64,000 bases of DNA from an uncultured Oscillospiraceae bacterium. Lineage in GTDB: Bacteria; Bacillota; Clostridia; Oscillospirales; Acutalibacteraceae. Every line of letters begins with the position of its first letter. Within the stretch, counting starts at the first letter, position 1. Both the position numbers and the translations under genes were made by a program. Location: assembly GCA_958448165.1 (NCBI GenBank), contig CAUDCW010000011.1, positions 1 to 64,000 on the forward strand, written 5' to 3'. Of this stretch, positions 1 to 8,788 are shown piece after piece. Below the pieces are notes generated by a model. The model saw only the letters and a list, made by a program, of their open reading frames with translations, had not been told where the DNA came from and did not search any database.

Positions 1-50
1 CATGACTGTTAATCATGATGTCACTGGTTCGAGCCCAGTTGGGGGAGCCA
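1..50 (+). tRNA. tRNA-Asn(GTT), 5' half outside the window
   Basis: The window opens inside the anticodon stem. A five-pair stem closes a seven-base loop whose anticodon is GTT (Asn). It is followed by a short variable region, a T arm with loop TTCGAGC, the 3' acceptor strand and an encoded CCA at 48-50. The D arm and 5' acceptor strand lie upstream of the window. Confidence 0.93.
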
Positions 51-52
51 AG

Positions 53-84
53 AAGCTGTAGAATTTATTTCTACAGCTTTTTTA
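53..84 (+). terminator. Intrinsic terminator of the tRNA-Asn unit
   Basis: A ten-pair perfect stem (53-62 with 70-79) is followed by a T-rich run, directly behind the tRNA CCA end. Confidence 0.85.
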
Positions 85-136
85 AGTTTTGTTTGGTGTA
101 CGCGCCGAATTGATTATTAATGGAAACAGGCTTAAA

Positions 137-925
137 ATGATTTACCGCATTGATAACCTGACCGATTATAGAATAGACCCTATTTCCGGGCGTGAGTTTG
201 ACAGTTCGTGGATTATCTTTTCTCTTAAATATACTGCTCCGGATTCTGTGATTGTTGGTGCTGATAATGGCACTGCCTACACTATAAAGGTAAGCAAAGT
301 TAATAATTCGGATTGGAGATTTGCGGTTGGTGATTTCATTGGCTATTGCAATGATAACAAAATCAATGCGATTTTGGAGATGTCACAGTCAGATTATGAT
401 GATGCAATACAGCAATATAATGGACACAGCTTTAATGAGAGCTTTTTGCGTGAATATGAACCAGAGATATTAATTCATAGTACCACGATGGAAAGCTGGA
501 AAAACATACAACGTGATGGAGTGTTAAAGAGTTGGAACAAATTAAAGACAGAAAATATAGTTTTGGAGGAACACCCGATTGGTATGAAACTTGGTGATCC
601 TAAGAACTTTAGCGACTATATTATGTTTGGCGGCGGAGTAACCGGCGAGATTGTTGTGCATTCTAAGCAAGTCGGTAAAATTGTTATGGATATCAATGCT
701 GAATATAAAACCGGTGCAAGGCTTTATTTTGATGCAAAAAAGATTGCCGAGGACGGCTTACTTATCCGTGACGGTTGCCATATGAAAGTAAAAGATGCTT
801 TGCCTCTTACACCATATTTAATTTTTGCGGCTACTTGGGATAAAATAGGTTTGTCTAGTCCAATATCCACACCGAAGATATTTTCTGAAGCCGCTGATAT
901 GCGATTAAGAGTACATCAATTTTAA
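137..925 (+). CDS. Hypothetical protein, possible ADP-ribosyltransferase/KptA-like C-terminal fold
   Basis: I do not recognise this protein with certainty. The C-terminal half begins with ILIHSTTMESWKNIQRDGV, which resembles the opening of KptA-type RNA 2'-phosphotransferases and related ART-fold enzymes (LYHGT, a short gap, then I..EG). A later MDINAEYKTGARLYFDA block resembles the KptA strand that carries a basic and aromatic pair. The usual H-G-T is H-S-T here. The N-terminal 100 residues match nothing I know. A TTG at 89 would extend the frame but sits in the tRNA terminator tail, so the ATG at 137 behind a weak AGG is preferred. The gene stands alone next to tRNA-Asn and looks AT-rich, which fits an accessory gene at a tRNA site. 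ART membership is inference. Confidence 0.45.
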   Translation: MIYRIDNLTDYRIDPISGREFDSSWIIFSLKYTAPDSVIVGADNGTAYTIKVSKVNNSDWRFAVGDFIGYCNDNKINAILEMSQSDYDDAIQQYNGHSFNESFLREYEPEILIHSTTMESWKNIQRDGVLKSWNKLKTENIVLEEHPIGMKLGDPKNFSDYIMFGGGVTGEIVVHSKQVGKIVMDINAEYKTGARLYFDAKKIAEDGLLIRDGCHMKVKDALPLTPYLIFAATWDKIGLSSPISTPKIFSEAADMRLRVHQF

Positions 926-988
926 GGCACTAAATAAACCTACCGTTTCTATCTTTTCAATTTTAAGATAGCATAGTGCTTCCCCGAG

Positions 989-1017
989 TTGATAATAGGC
1001 TGTGAATATGCTATAAT
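989..1017 (+). promoter_or_regulatory. Sigma-A promoter for the DUF4250 gene
   Basis: TTGATA (989-994) and TATAAT (1012-1017) are separated by exactly 17 bp, about 100 bp upstream of the small DUF4250 gene. A hairpin (1036-1063, arms GGCGG and CCGCC) without a T-run lies in the leader. Confidence 0.7.
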
Positions 1018-1120
1018 TTTCTAAAGCTTTATTTAGGCGGTGAATAATTTGACTATTCGCCGCCGTACTCAGAAATACATTTCACAATTGCTTTGTTCAC
1101 AATAAGACAGGAGAATGCTT

Positions 1121-1297
1121 ATGTCTGTTCCGAATGACCCGGTTATTTTGTTATCGTATATAAACACTCAGCTTCGGGATTTTTACCCCTCGTTAGAAGA
1201 GCTGTGCGGCTCGCTCGATGTCGATATAGAGGAGATAAAAAGCAAGCTTTCGTCAATAGATTATGAGTATGACGAGAAGATTAACCGTTTTGTGTGA
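1121..1297 (+). CDS. DUF4250 domain small protein
   Basis: This 58-residue protein starts MSVPNDPVILLSYINTQLRD and ends with a D-Y-x-Y-D-E motif. That is the pattern of the short DUF4250 family found widely in Clostridia. The function is unknown. The ATG at 1121 is chosen because AGGAGA at 1109-1114 gives a 6 bp spacer, while the in-frame ATG at 1115 overlaps the ribosome binding site. The Tim44-like pseudogene starts only 6 bp downstream, so the two were probably co-transcribed. Confidence 0.8.
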   Translation: MSVPNDPVILLSYINTQLRDFYPSLEELCGSLDVDIEEIKSKLSSIDYEYDEKINRFV

Positions 1298-1302
1298 TTA
1301 AT

Positions 1303-2069
1303 ATGAAATTCATAAAAATCATTTCAGTTATAATTGCGGCTGTGCTGTTGCTTTCTGTTGCCGCTACTATTGCTTCTGCTTAGGAGAATAATTATACTGG
1401 CGTCATTGAATCTCAAATGCTCAGAGCAGGCGGCGGTGGAGGCGGCTCAGGCGGCGTAGCATCCGGAGGACGATACACTTCCGGCAACAGTATCGACTCA
1501 CCTGTTGAAACAGTTTTATCGTTTTTGTTATTGCCGTTCATTTCATTTGGAGCAGCGATAGTGCTTCGCATCAGAATTATAAAAGCTTCTTTCAAAACTA
1601 AAAGGTTTATTAAGAGTATAGAGAAAATGCGCCCGAATGGTGTTATAAAGATATTAAAAATCAGGTAAGAAATGCGTACTTCTTAATACAGCGATCGTGG
1701 ACTGATATGGATATGACTCCTGCAAAAGCTGTTATGTCCGATAAGCTCTTTGAAAGCTTTCAGACAAAGCTTTACTGGATGTCATATAAAAGTCAGAGAA
1801 ATGTCCTTTACAAAATAAAATTGTTTACGGCTTCTCCTATTTCTCTTTGCTTGGGTACAAATAACACGCCCGACCATATCTGGTTTTACATAACGGGTTC
1901 GATGGTTGACTATATTATTGATACCGATATCAATATGAAGGTCAGCGGAAACACCTATATGTCTTTGTTCAGCGAATACTGGCATTTTATCCGCAATGCT
2001 GACGGCGATTGGGTGCTTAATCAGATTTTGCAAAAGGACGAGTCCGATAGGATAGTATTCACAGCGTAA
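1303..2069 (+). pseudogene. Broken Tim44-like membrane protein gene
   Basis: Pieced together, the reading frames give a signal peptide (codons 1-26), a Gly-rich linker, one membrane helix and a C-terminal Tim44-like domain. The last part reads TDMDMTPAKAVMSDKLFESF, then KLYWMSYKSQRNVL, a pattern typical of small Clostridial Tim44-like proteins. Two lesions are visible. The first is an in-frame TAG at 1381-1383, directly after the signal peptide. The second is a frameshift near 1630-1642: the upstream frame stops at 1666-1668, while another frame reads YKDIKNQVRNAYFLIQ straight into the downstream part. Roughly 255 codons in total would be a normal length. A fragment with its own start at 1417 or 1707 could still be translated, but that is unlikely to be functional. 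Confidence 0.75.
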
Positions 2070-2091
2070 AGCACGGAAAACAAGCATAAAA

Positions 2092-2124
2092 ATCCCTCAG
2101 GCCGAAATTATCAGTCTGAGGGAT
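2092..2124 (-). terminator. Bidirectional terminator between convergent genes
   Basis: A nine-pair stem (2092-2100 with 2116-2124) has A-runs on the left and TTTTAT on the right. It can terminate both the Tim44-like remnant and the minus-strand membrane protein gene. Confidence 0.75.
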
Positions 2125-2133
2125 AAACTTTTA

Positions 2134-2754
2134 TTATGCTCTTTTGCCGTGTTTTTTGGTTGTTACAAACTGAACGATAATGCCGAGGACGGATAAAATC
2201 GACCCCACAAGCAGAATTGGCCACGAAAGACCGAACAGCTGCGACGACTGTGTGGCAGCCGGAAACAGCGAAAACAATGACTGTGCAAACTCAAAGCTGC
2301 CGCCTATTGCTGTTGTAACAATAATGAACGGCCGCAGAAATATGATAGAAACAACGCCGGCTATTATTGCGATTACGATTGAAAGCACAAGCGACAGAGC
2401 CGGAATGTTTATCAGCGCCGACAGCCCTGGATAAACAAACGTGAACGCCATTGACGCACACATAATAAAAACGCCTGCCTTGTAGATGAAAAATGATATT
2501 GCGCCAAGAATAACCGCCAGCACAATTCCTGCGATAAATCCTGCTCCGCTGGTTTCCCATATTGTTTCGCCGATTATAAATCCCGCAATAAAGCCTATTC
2601 CTGCGCCGATAAGCGTTGACCACAGCCTTGTGAGCTTGTAACCGAGGAAAATACTAAGAGCCGAAAATATCATTGAAATGACGAGGAAAATTGTGAACTC
2701 AGCCTGAGAATGAGGCTGAAAGGACGAAAAGTAGTCTGTTAAAAAATCAATCAT
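2134..2754 (-). CDS. Multi-pass membrane protein, DUF4203/TMEM198-like
   Basis: This 206-residue protein is almost entirely hydrophobic, with about seven predicted helices. Its glycine-rich repeats (GAGIGFIAGFIIGE and GAGFIAGIVLAVILGA) resemble the DUF4203/TMEM198-type bacterial membrane family. The tail is KKHGKR. Start is the ATG at 2754, with AGGAGG at 2761-2766 six bases away. It is a single-gene unit with its own terminator. The function is unknown, and the family call rests on pattern only. Confidence 0.6.
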   Translation of the reverse strand: MIDFLTDYFSSFQPHSQAEFTIFLVISMIFSALSIFLGYKLTRLWSTLIGAGIGFIAGFIIGETIWETSGAGFIAGIVLAVILGAISFFIYKAGVFIMCASMAFTFVYPGLSALINIPALSLVLSIVIAIIAGVVSIIFLRPFIIVTTAIGGSFEFAQSLFSLFPAATQSSQLFGLSWPILLVGSILSVLGIIVQFVTTKKHGKRA

Positions 2755-2855
2755 ATGTTACCTCCTGTTGTGATACGAGTTGTAATGATTTGTAATAGGC
2801 ATCAAAAAATGCAATAAATATATTCTATCAGCAAAAAAATGATTGTCAAGATTTG

Positions 2856-2905
2856 GCGAAAAATTAAGCCGTGCCGCAGTGTGGTTTTACACAATGCCGC
2901 ACGGC
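2856..2905 (-). terminator. Terminator of the lipoprotein gene
   Basis: On the minus strand a long GC-rich hairpin (2868-2905, one internal mismatch) is followed by TTAATTTTT, just behind the lipoprotein stop codon. Confidence 0.75.
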
Positions 2906-2912
2906 AAGTATT

Positions 2913-4085
2913 TTATTTTTGTGTTCCTCCGCCGAGACCGTTGACAATTTCGGAAATAGCGTTGTTTTCTTCACTATTGTATATTGCAAGGGTGAATGTT
3001 CCCTCGCTGTGAGAAAATGTGAACGGAACGAAGTTAACGCCGCTCCTGCTGTCTTTGATTTCCATTATCGTATTTTTGTTGTAGATGTTCTGCTTGTCGT
3101 TCAGAATTCCGTAGCAGCCGTAATTATTGCCGCTGAAATAAAAATCAATATTGCCGGTGCCGTTTGCGCCGTCAAGCAGCTTGTACTGAATTTCTATAGC
3201 CTTGCTGCTCTTGAGTTTGAAAACAAGATTTTCATAGTCCTCGTTTTTAACCTCCTGCTCGGGCAGCTCCGTGCTGTCCTGCACGGTCAGCTCAATTTTG
3301 TCCGGCTCCCACGCAATTTCAACGTCGTCTGTTTCAATTGACTCATAAGCTTTATATTCGTTTTTAACCTGTGATGAGCCGGTAAAAACAGAAACAAAGC
3401 TGTCGCTTAGTGTGTATGAATCGTTTCCGCCTGTGCGGAAGCGTTCTTCACTTTTATAGTTGCGGTATGTAAGTGTGACGCTGCCGAATTTTGAGTTCTC
3501 CGGCAGGAAGCTTGATGTGTCAATAGCAGTGAAATCGGCTGTGTCTGCAATATACGAGCAGGTTGCGTTCACCGAGTAGTTTCCGCTTGTTAAAATATCC
3601 TCGGCTGATTTGTCGTCAATGTCAATATATCCCTCGTAGTCATTCGTGTTTATATCGTCGGGGACATTGTCGGCAAAAATTTCAACCGTAATGTCGGCAG
3701 GCGTGCTGTTTGGCAAAACATCGGCGGCTCGCTGCTTGATAAGCTCCTTTACGTCCTCGGAATTATAATTGTCAAGACACTCCTTGGAATCAGTGTTGAC
3801 AAGAATATAAAAGTTCTTGTCATTTGCTGTTGCCGATGCACGGACATAGCTGCTCGCCTTACGGCTGCCGAGAGTGCTTTCCTTTGGTGTGTATGTGATA
3901 CAGCTAAGGCTGTTCAATGTTCCACCGTTATAATTCGACTTGAGATACTCCTCAGCTATTGTCTTTGAAACGCTTTCGTTTTCTTTGGCGATTTGCTGTT
4001 GCTCGTTGCTCAGACAGGAGCAGCCGAACAATACGGAAGCAGTCAATATACAAGCTAAAGAGGTTAACAGAAATCTCTTTTTCAT
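2913..4085 (-). CDS. Secreted lipoprotein of unknown function
   Basis: The 390-residue product starts MKKRFLLTSLACILTASVLF and continues into GC, a lipobox with the lipidated Cys at residue 22. It should therefore be anchored to the outer face of the membrane. The ATG at 4085 is preferred over upstream starts because GGAGGA lies nine bases away and it begins the signal peptide. The mature part is rich in Asn, Ser, Asp and Glu, with no enzyme motif I recognise. A central section near residues 205-240 (FGSVTLTYRNYKSEERF) and a C-terminal beta-rich section suggest two folded domains. It is monocistronic, with a clear terminator. Confidence 0.7.
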   Translation of the reverse strand: MKKRFLLTSLACILTASVLFGCSCLSNEQQQIAKENESVSKTIAEEYLKSNYNGGTLNSLSCITYTPKESTLGSRKASSYVRASATANDKNFYILVNTDSKECLDNYNSEDVKELIKQRAADVLPNSTPADITVEIFADNVPDDINTNDYEGYIDIDDKSAEDILTSGNYSVNATCSYIADTADFTAIDTSSFLPENSKFGSVTLTYRNYKSEERFRTGGNDSYTLSDSFVSVFTGSSQVKNEYKAYESIETDDVEIAWEPDKIELTVQDSTELPEQEVKNEDYENLVFKLKSSKAIEIQYKLLDGANGTGNIDFYFSGNNYGCYGILNDKQNIYNKNTIMEIKDSRSGVNFVPFTFSHSEGTFTLAIYNSEENNAISEIVNGLGGGTQK

Positions 4086-4432
4086 ATTATTAATATCCTC
4101 CGCAACGCTGTAATCAGAAATATGTTGTAAAACGGTTAATGGGGGATTGCCGCATAGAACGGCAGATAAATACACAATAATTATACACTTGCGGCATACA
4201 AAAAGCAATTAAAATTTAGTAACCATTTCGGCTTGAAAGTTAAAATATCGAAATAGTAAAAATACGATATTATAAATAGCCGCCGATGTGAGCATTCTTT
4301 TAAAATATGAAATTGATTAATGAACTAAACATAAATTAATCCTACAATCAAAGAAAAACCAAGCTCAATGGCGTTGTTTGACTGAAAATGAGCAGAAATG
4401 AAAAAATATTTCAAAAAATTGAAATAAAATGA

Positions 4433-4461
4433 TTGACAATGCTCGAAAATGGTGCTATTAT
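4433..4461 (+). promoter_or_regulatory. Promoter of the fructose operon
   Basis: TTGACA (4433-4438) and TATTAT (4456-4461) are spaced by 17 bp, some 60 bp upstream of the DeoR-type regulator. The 435 bp between the lipoprotein and this operon is otherwise AT-rich with no gene visible. An operator for the adjacent regulator is expected around 4460-4510, but I could not identify a repeated site. Confidence 0.7.
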
Positions 4462-4520
4462 TTAATCACAACAGAGAAATCACATAAAAATATTCAAAAA
4501 ACATTACGAAAGGGGTTGAT

Positions 4521-5276
4521 GTGGTGCTGTCAGAAGAAAGATATGCTGCTATAATTCGTTTTCTTGAAGGGAGAAAAACCGTTACGGTGACCGAGCTTTC
4601 GCAGCTGCTTGATACATCTGAATCTACAATCAGGCGTGACCTGAACGTCCTGGACGAAATGGGAAAGCTCAACAAGGTTCACGGCGGTGCAACGGCTCTT
4701 GAAAGCAAAATTAGTTCTGTTGACGAGGATTTTGAAAGCAAGGCTCTGAAGAATATTGAAGAGAAAAAGCTTATCGCCCGATATGCTGCGTCCTTGGTGA
4801 ACGACAACGATGTTGCGTTTATCGACGCCGGAACAACAACGCAGACTTTGATTGATTATCTTGACACAAAGCTCAAGGCGGTGTTTGTTACAAACGGTAT
4901 AGTCCATGCAAAAAAGCTTATACAAAAGGGATTTAAGGCGTATATAATCGGCGGACAGCTCAAGCTGTCAACCCAGGCGGTTATCGGCGCCGAGGCAATA
5001 AGCAGTCTTGGAAAATACAACTTCACAAAGAGTTTTCTCGGCACAAACGGTATCTCTGTTGAATCGGGCTTCACAACGCCCGACCTTGAAGAGGCTCTTG
5101 TGAAAAAAGAGGCGGCTAACCACAGCTATATATCATATGTGCTTGCGGATAACAGCAAATTCGGTATGGTTTCGGCTATAACTTTTCTTGATATCAGCCG
5201 TGCCTGTGTTATTACCGATAAAATGACAGATAATAAGTACCGTGACTGCACAGTTATCAAGGAGGTGTCAATATGA
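4521..5276 (+). CDS. fruR: DeoR-family transcriptional regulator of fructose operon
   Basis: Residues 1-55 form the DeoR winged helix (ERYAAIIRFLEGRKTVTVTE, then STIRRDLNVLDEMGKL and HGGA). The rest is the sugar-phosphate sensing domain with FIDAGTTTQTL, FVTNG and GGQLK motifs. Length (251) is standard. By family precedent it would repress the operon and respond to fructose 1-phosphate. Translation starts at a GTG (4521, or 4524) behind AAAGGGG. Its stop overlaps the fruK start by four bases, so the two are translationally coupled. Confidence 0.9.
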   Translation: MVLSEERYAAIIRFLEGRKTVTVTELSQLLDTSESTIRRDLNVLDEMGKLNKVHGGATALESKISSVDEDFESKALKNIEEKKLIARYAASLVNDNDVAFIDAGTTTQTLIDYLDTKLKAVFVTNGIVHAKKLIQKGFKAYIIGGQLKLSTQAVIGAEAISSLGKYNFTKSFLGTNGISVESGFTTPDLEEALVKKEAANHSYISYVLADNSKFGMVSAITFLDISRACVITDKMTDNKYRDCTVIKEVSI

Positions 5277-6178
5277 TTTTTACGGTTACCTTTAACCCTG
5301 CGATTGACTATATACTTCATCTTGACAAGCTTGAAATCGGCGAGATAAACCGTTCGCTCAGCGAGCATATCGTCAACGGCGGAAAGGGCATTAATGTGTC
5401 AACTGTTCTGAAAAATCTGGGCGTTGAAAACACTGCTCTCGGTTTTTGCGCAGGCTTCACGGGTGACGCAATAGAAAAAGGCATTAACGCCGATGGAGTA
5501 AAAACCGACTTTATTCATCTTAAAAACGGTTTTTCCAGAATTAATGTAAAAATCAGGGCGCAGGAGGACACCGACATAAACGCACAGGGTCCTGTGATTG
5601 AAGCCGATGATATCAAAAAGCTTTTTGAAAAGCTTGATTCATTGCAGTGCGGAGATATTCTTGTTCTTGCCGGAAGTATTCCCAATACTCTGCCCAAGGA
5701 TATTTACGAGAGAATCCTCGGACGGCTTGTCGGAAAGGGAATAAAATGTGTTGTTGACGCAACGGGCGAGCTTCTGGTGAATGTGCTGAAATATCATCCG
5801 TTCCTGATAAAGCCGAACAACGACGAGCTGAGCGAGATTTTCGGCAAAACACTTGAAACAGACGAAGAAATAATAGAGTATGCTCAAAGGCTAAGAGAGA
5901 TGGGAGCAGAAAATGTTCTTGTTTCGATGGGCGGCAAGGGAGCAATCCTTGTAACCGCCGACGGCTGTTACAAACGAGGTACAGCCAAAGGAAAGGTTGT
6001 AAATACGGTTGGCGCAGGCGATTCGATGGTTGCCGGATTTTTATACGGATATCTTGAGAGCGGCGATTATGAATACGCACTAAAAACGGGAACAGCGGCA
6101 GGCGGTGCAACAGCCTTTACTGTTGGTATAGCGACAAAGGAAGAAATTGACGCTGTATTAAATGGGTTAAAGGATTAA
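5273..6178 (+). CDS. fruK: 1-phosphofructokinase
   Basis: This PfkB-family sugar kinase of 301 residues phosphorylates fructose 1-phosphate to fructose 1,6-bisphosphate, the step after PTS uptake. Visible motifs are TFNPAIDYI at the N terminus, GGKGINVS for substrate binding, and NTVGAGDSMVAGF, the C-terminal anion hole with the catalytic Asp. AAGGAGGTG lies ideally before the ATG. It overlaps the regulator gene by 4 bp and is followed after about 200 bp by the PTS permease. Confidence 0.95.
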   Translation: MIFTVTFNPAIDYILHLDKLEIGEINRSLSEHIVNGGKGINVSTVLKNLGVENTALGFCAGFTGDAIEKGINADGVKTDFIHLKNGFSRINVKIRAQEDTDINAQGPVIEADDIKKLFEKLDSLQCGDILVLAGSIPNTLPKDIYERILGRLVGKGIKCVVDATGELLVNVLKYHPFLIKPNNDELSEIFGKTLETDEEIIEYAQRLREMGAENVLVSMGGKGAILVTADGCYKRGTAKGKVVNTVGAGDSMVAGFLYGYLESGDYEYALKTGTAAGGATAFTVGIATKEEIDAVLNGLKD

Positions 6179-6249
6179 TAAGTCTGAACCTGGTTAAAAA
6201 GATGGTTATCCCTTTTAGTTAAGCTAAACGGTAGTTTAGTTTGGAGTTA

Positions 6250-6322
6250 GAGTTCAGAGTCAAGAGTTCAGAGTAGATTAATAAGCCAAAATTGAAAACT
6301 GAAAACTCAAAACTCAAAACTC
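6250..6322. repeat. Heptanucleotide repeat element in the fruK-fruA spacer
   Basis: Four consecutive 7-mers starting GAGT (GAGTTCA, GAGTCAA, GAGTTCA, GAGTAGA; 6250-6277) are followed, after about 24 bp, by three perfect AAAACTC units (6302-6322), i.e. GAGTTTT on the other strand. The arms are therefore inverted relative to each other. The same kind of heptad recurs in at least six other intergenic regions of this window. Confidence 0.75.
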
Positions 6323-6374
6323 ATATAAAGGGATATTCAGAATATAAAATAAAAAATTTATAAGGAGGATACTT

Positions 6375-8321
6375 ATGCGTATTACAGATTTATTGAGCAA
6401 AGATGCTATACTGCTGAACGCAAGCTTTTCGTCAAAGCAGCAGGTAATTGACAAGCTTGTAGCTGTTCACAAGGCAGTTGGCAACATTACAGATGTCACA
6501 AGGTACAAAAACGGGATTCTGGCAAGAGAGGCAAGCGGCACAACAGCTATCGGCGACGGAATTGCAATTCCGCACGCAAAGAGCGACGCTGTAAAAAAAC
6601 CGGGTCTTGCAGCGGCAACAGTGCCGGGCGGCGTTGACTATGAGGCAATGGACGGAAAGCCGTCGAACATCATATTTATGATAGCGGCTCCGCTTGACGG
6701 AAATGTGCATCTTGAGGTGCTCTCAAGACTGACGGTTCTTTTGATGGACGAGCAGTTCAGAGCAGACCTTCTTGCGGCTAAGAGCGCAGCCGAGTTCCTT
6801 TCTGTTATCGACAGGAAAGAGAAAGAGAAGTTCGGTGAAGAGGCAAAGAGCGTTGCTCCGGTAAAATCCGGCTACAGAGTTCTGGCTGTAACAGCCTGCC
6901 CGACAGGTATTGCACACACATATATGGCTGCCGAAGCACTTGAAAAGGCAGGCGAGAAGATGGGCATTGCTGTTAAGGCAGAAACTAACGGCTCGGGCGG
7001 TGCAAAAAATGTTCTTACCCGTGAAGAAATTGCAAACTGCGACGGTATTATCATCGCGGCTGACAAGACGGTTGACACGGCACGCTTCAACGGCAAGCCT
7101 GTTCTGAGCGTTCCGGTTTCCAAAGGAATTTCAAACCCCGAGGAGCTTATTCAGAAAATCGTTGACGGCAAGGTGCCCGTGTTCCACAGCGATAAGGCTG
7201 ACACAAGCGTAAGCTCGGGCGAAAAAGAGAGCTTCGGACGCCAGCTTTACAAACACCTTATGAACGGTGTTTCACATATGCTCCCGTTCGTTGTTGCCGG
7301 CGGCATACTTATCGCAATAGCATTCCTTATTGATACAATTATGGGTGCACCGCAGGACGGCGGCTTTGGTACTAATACACCGATTGCGGCTTGGTTCAAG
7401 ACAATCGGCGGCTATGCATTCAACTTTATGATTCCGATTCTCGGCGGTTACATTGCAATGAGTATTGCAGACAGACCCGGCTTGCTTGTCGGCTTTGTCG
7501 GCGGTTTTATGGCTACTCTCGGAAGCACCTTTGCAGCTCCGGGCGGCGATATTCCGTCAGGCTTCCTCGGCGCATTGCTCGCAGGCTTTGTCGGCGGTTA
7601 TGTAATGCTCGGTATTGAAAGACTCTGCGACAGACTCCCGAAGGCATTAGAGGGTATCAAGCCTGTTCTTATTTACCCGATTCTAGGTCTTGGTTTCATA
7701 GCTGTGTTTATGTGCGCTGTCAACCCGATTATGGGCTGGCTCAATTCTCTGCTCTACAGCGGTCTTGCGGCTCTCGGCTCTAACCCGGCTACAATTATTC
7801 CGCTGTGCGCAATCCTTGGCGGTATGATGGCTGTTGATATGGGCGGCCCGTTCAACAAGGCAGCTTATGTATTCGGTACTGCAATGCTCACACAGGCTGC
7901 AAGCCTGCCGGCAGGCTCAACAGAGGCTAACGCCTGCTATATGATTATGGCTGCCGTTATGATAGGCGGTATGGTTCCGCCGATTGCAATTGCACTTGCA
8001 ACAACCTTCTTCAAGAGAAAGTTCACGGCAGAAGAGAGAAAGAACGGCCCTGTAAACTATATTATGGGTCTTAGCTTCATCACAGAGGGCGCTATCCCGT
8101 ATGCGGCGGGCGACCCGGCAAGAGTTATTCCGTCGTGCATCGTCGGTTCTGCAATAGCAGGCGCACTGTCGGGCTTGTTCGGATGTACTCTTATGGCTCC
8201 TCACGGCGGCGTGTTCGTGTTCGCTGTAGTAGGCAACTGGCCGATGTATATACTGGCTCTGGCTGTCGGTTCTGTAGCAGGTATGCTCCTGCTTGGACTG
8301 CTCAAGAAGAATAAGGCATAA
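6375..8321 (+). CDS. fruA: PTS fructose-specific EIIABC component
   Basis: This 648-residue fusion imports and phosphorylates fructose to fructose 1-phosphate. EIIA is at about 1-150 with phospho-His67 in GIAIPHAKS. EIIB is at about 167-265 with phospho-Cys175 in VTACPTGIAHTYMA, the hallmark of the fructose subfamily. The membrane EIIC is at about 290-640, with GGxM-type helices and the FITEGAIPYAAGDP motif near the end. AAGGAGG precedes the ATG. Gene order regulator-kinase-permease is the classical fru operon. Confidence 0.96.
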   Translation: MRITDLLSKDAILLNASFSSKQQVIDKLVAVHKAVGNITDVTRYKNGILAREASGTTAIGDGIAIPHAKSDAVKKPGLAAATVPGGVDYEAMDGKPSNIIFMIAAPLDGNVHLEVLSRLTVLLMDEQFRADLLAAKSAAEFLSVIDRKEKEKFGEEAKSVAPVKSGYRVLAVTACPTGIAHTYMAAEALEKAGEKMGIAVKAETNGSGGAKNVLTREEIANCDGIIIAADKTVDTARFNGKPVLSVPVSKGISNPEELIQKIVDGKVPVFHSDKADTSVSSGEKESFGRQLYKHLMNGVSHMLPFVVAGGILIAIAFLIDTIMGAPQDGGFGTNTPIAAWFKTIGGYAFNFMIPILGGYIAMSIADRPGLLVGFVGGFMATLGSTFAAPGGDIPSGFLGALLAGFVGGYVMLGIERLCDRLPKALEGIKPVLIYPILGLGFIAVFMCAVNPIMGWLNSLLYSGLAALGSNPATIIPLCAILGGMMAVDMGGPFNKAAYVFGTAMLTQAASLPAGSTEANACYMIMAAVMIGGMVPPIAIALATTFFKRKFTAEERKNGPVNYIMGLSFITEGAIPYAAGDPARVIPSCIVGSAIAGALSGLFGCTLMAPHGGVFVFAVVGNWPMYILALAVGSVAGMLLLGLLKKNKA

Positions 8322-8382
8322 TTGATTGAATTTTGCACTGAATTGTGATATGATATAATAAAAGACAACGGAGGAGATCGCA

Positions 8383-8646
8383 ATGGTATCACAGAAAACA
8401 ACAGTAGTAAACGCCGAAGGCTTTCATATGCGCCCGGCAGGCGTTTTCGCAAACGCAATGGGTAAATATAAGAGTGACGTTTATCTGAACGTAAACGGCA
8501 ACAGGGTTAACGGCAAAAGCCTGATGAACATCATTGCCGCCTGCATCAAGTGCGGTACTGAGGTTGAGGTTGAGTGCTCCGGCGAGGACGAAAATGAAGC
8601 TTTGGCAAAGGCTATTGAGCTTATCGACTCAGGTCTTGGCGATTAA
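8383..8646 (+). CDS. ptsH: Phosphocarrier protein HPr
   Basis: The 87-residue HPr carries the phosphorylatable His15 in GFHMRPAG and a Ser46 in NGKSLMNIIA. It could therefore be both an EI substrate and a target of HPr kinase, as in other Firmicutes. It is 60 bp downstream of fruA, behind GGAGG and ahead of a terminator, so it is probably the last gene of the fructose operon. No EI (ptsI) gene is in the window. Confidence 0.93.
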   Translation: MVSQKTTVVNAEGFHMRPAGVFANAMGKYKSDVYLNVNGNRVNGKSLMNIIAACIKCGTEVEVECSGEDENEALAKAIELIDSGLGD

Positions 8647-8671
8647 TCGGCAAAAACCAATAGAAACAACG

Positions 8672-8700
8672 GCGGCTCGCAGAAATGCGAGCCGCTTTTG
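8672..8700 (+). terminator. Terminator of the fructose operon
   Basis: A nine-pair stem (8672-8680 with 8687-8695) and a TTTTG tail lie 25 bp behind the HPr stop codon. Confidence 0.88.
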
Positions 8701-8788
8701 CGTTGCAGTGAAGAGGAAAAACTGCTTGACAGTCAATGACATTATTTCTATAATTATTGTGTGAATATGGTGCAAAAGAGGTGTTAAT

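Noticed and set aside
1381..1383. TAG readthrough (recoding) in the Tim44-like gene
   Set aside because: A separate frameshift downstream makes gene decay the simpler explanation, and no recoding signals are visible.
1413..1595. Proline-rich minus-strand frame
   Set aside because: It is the complement of the Gly-rich linker of the Tim44-like pseudogene.
2871..3341. 156-codon plus-strand frame
   Set aside because: It overlaps the C-terminal part of the lipoprotein on the other strand and starts within its terminator hairpin.
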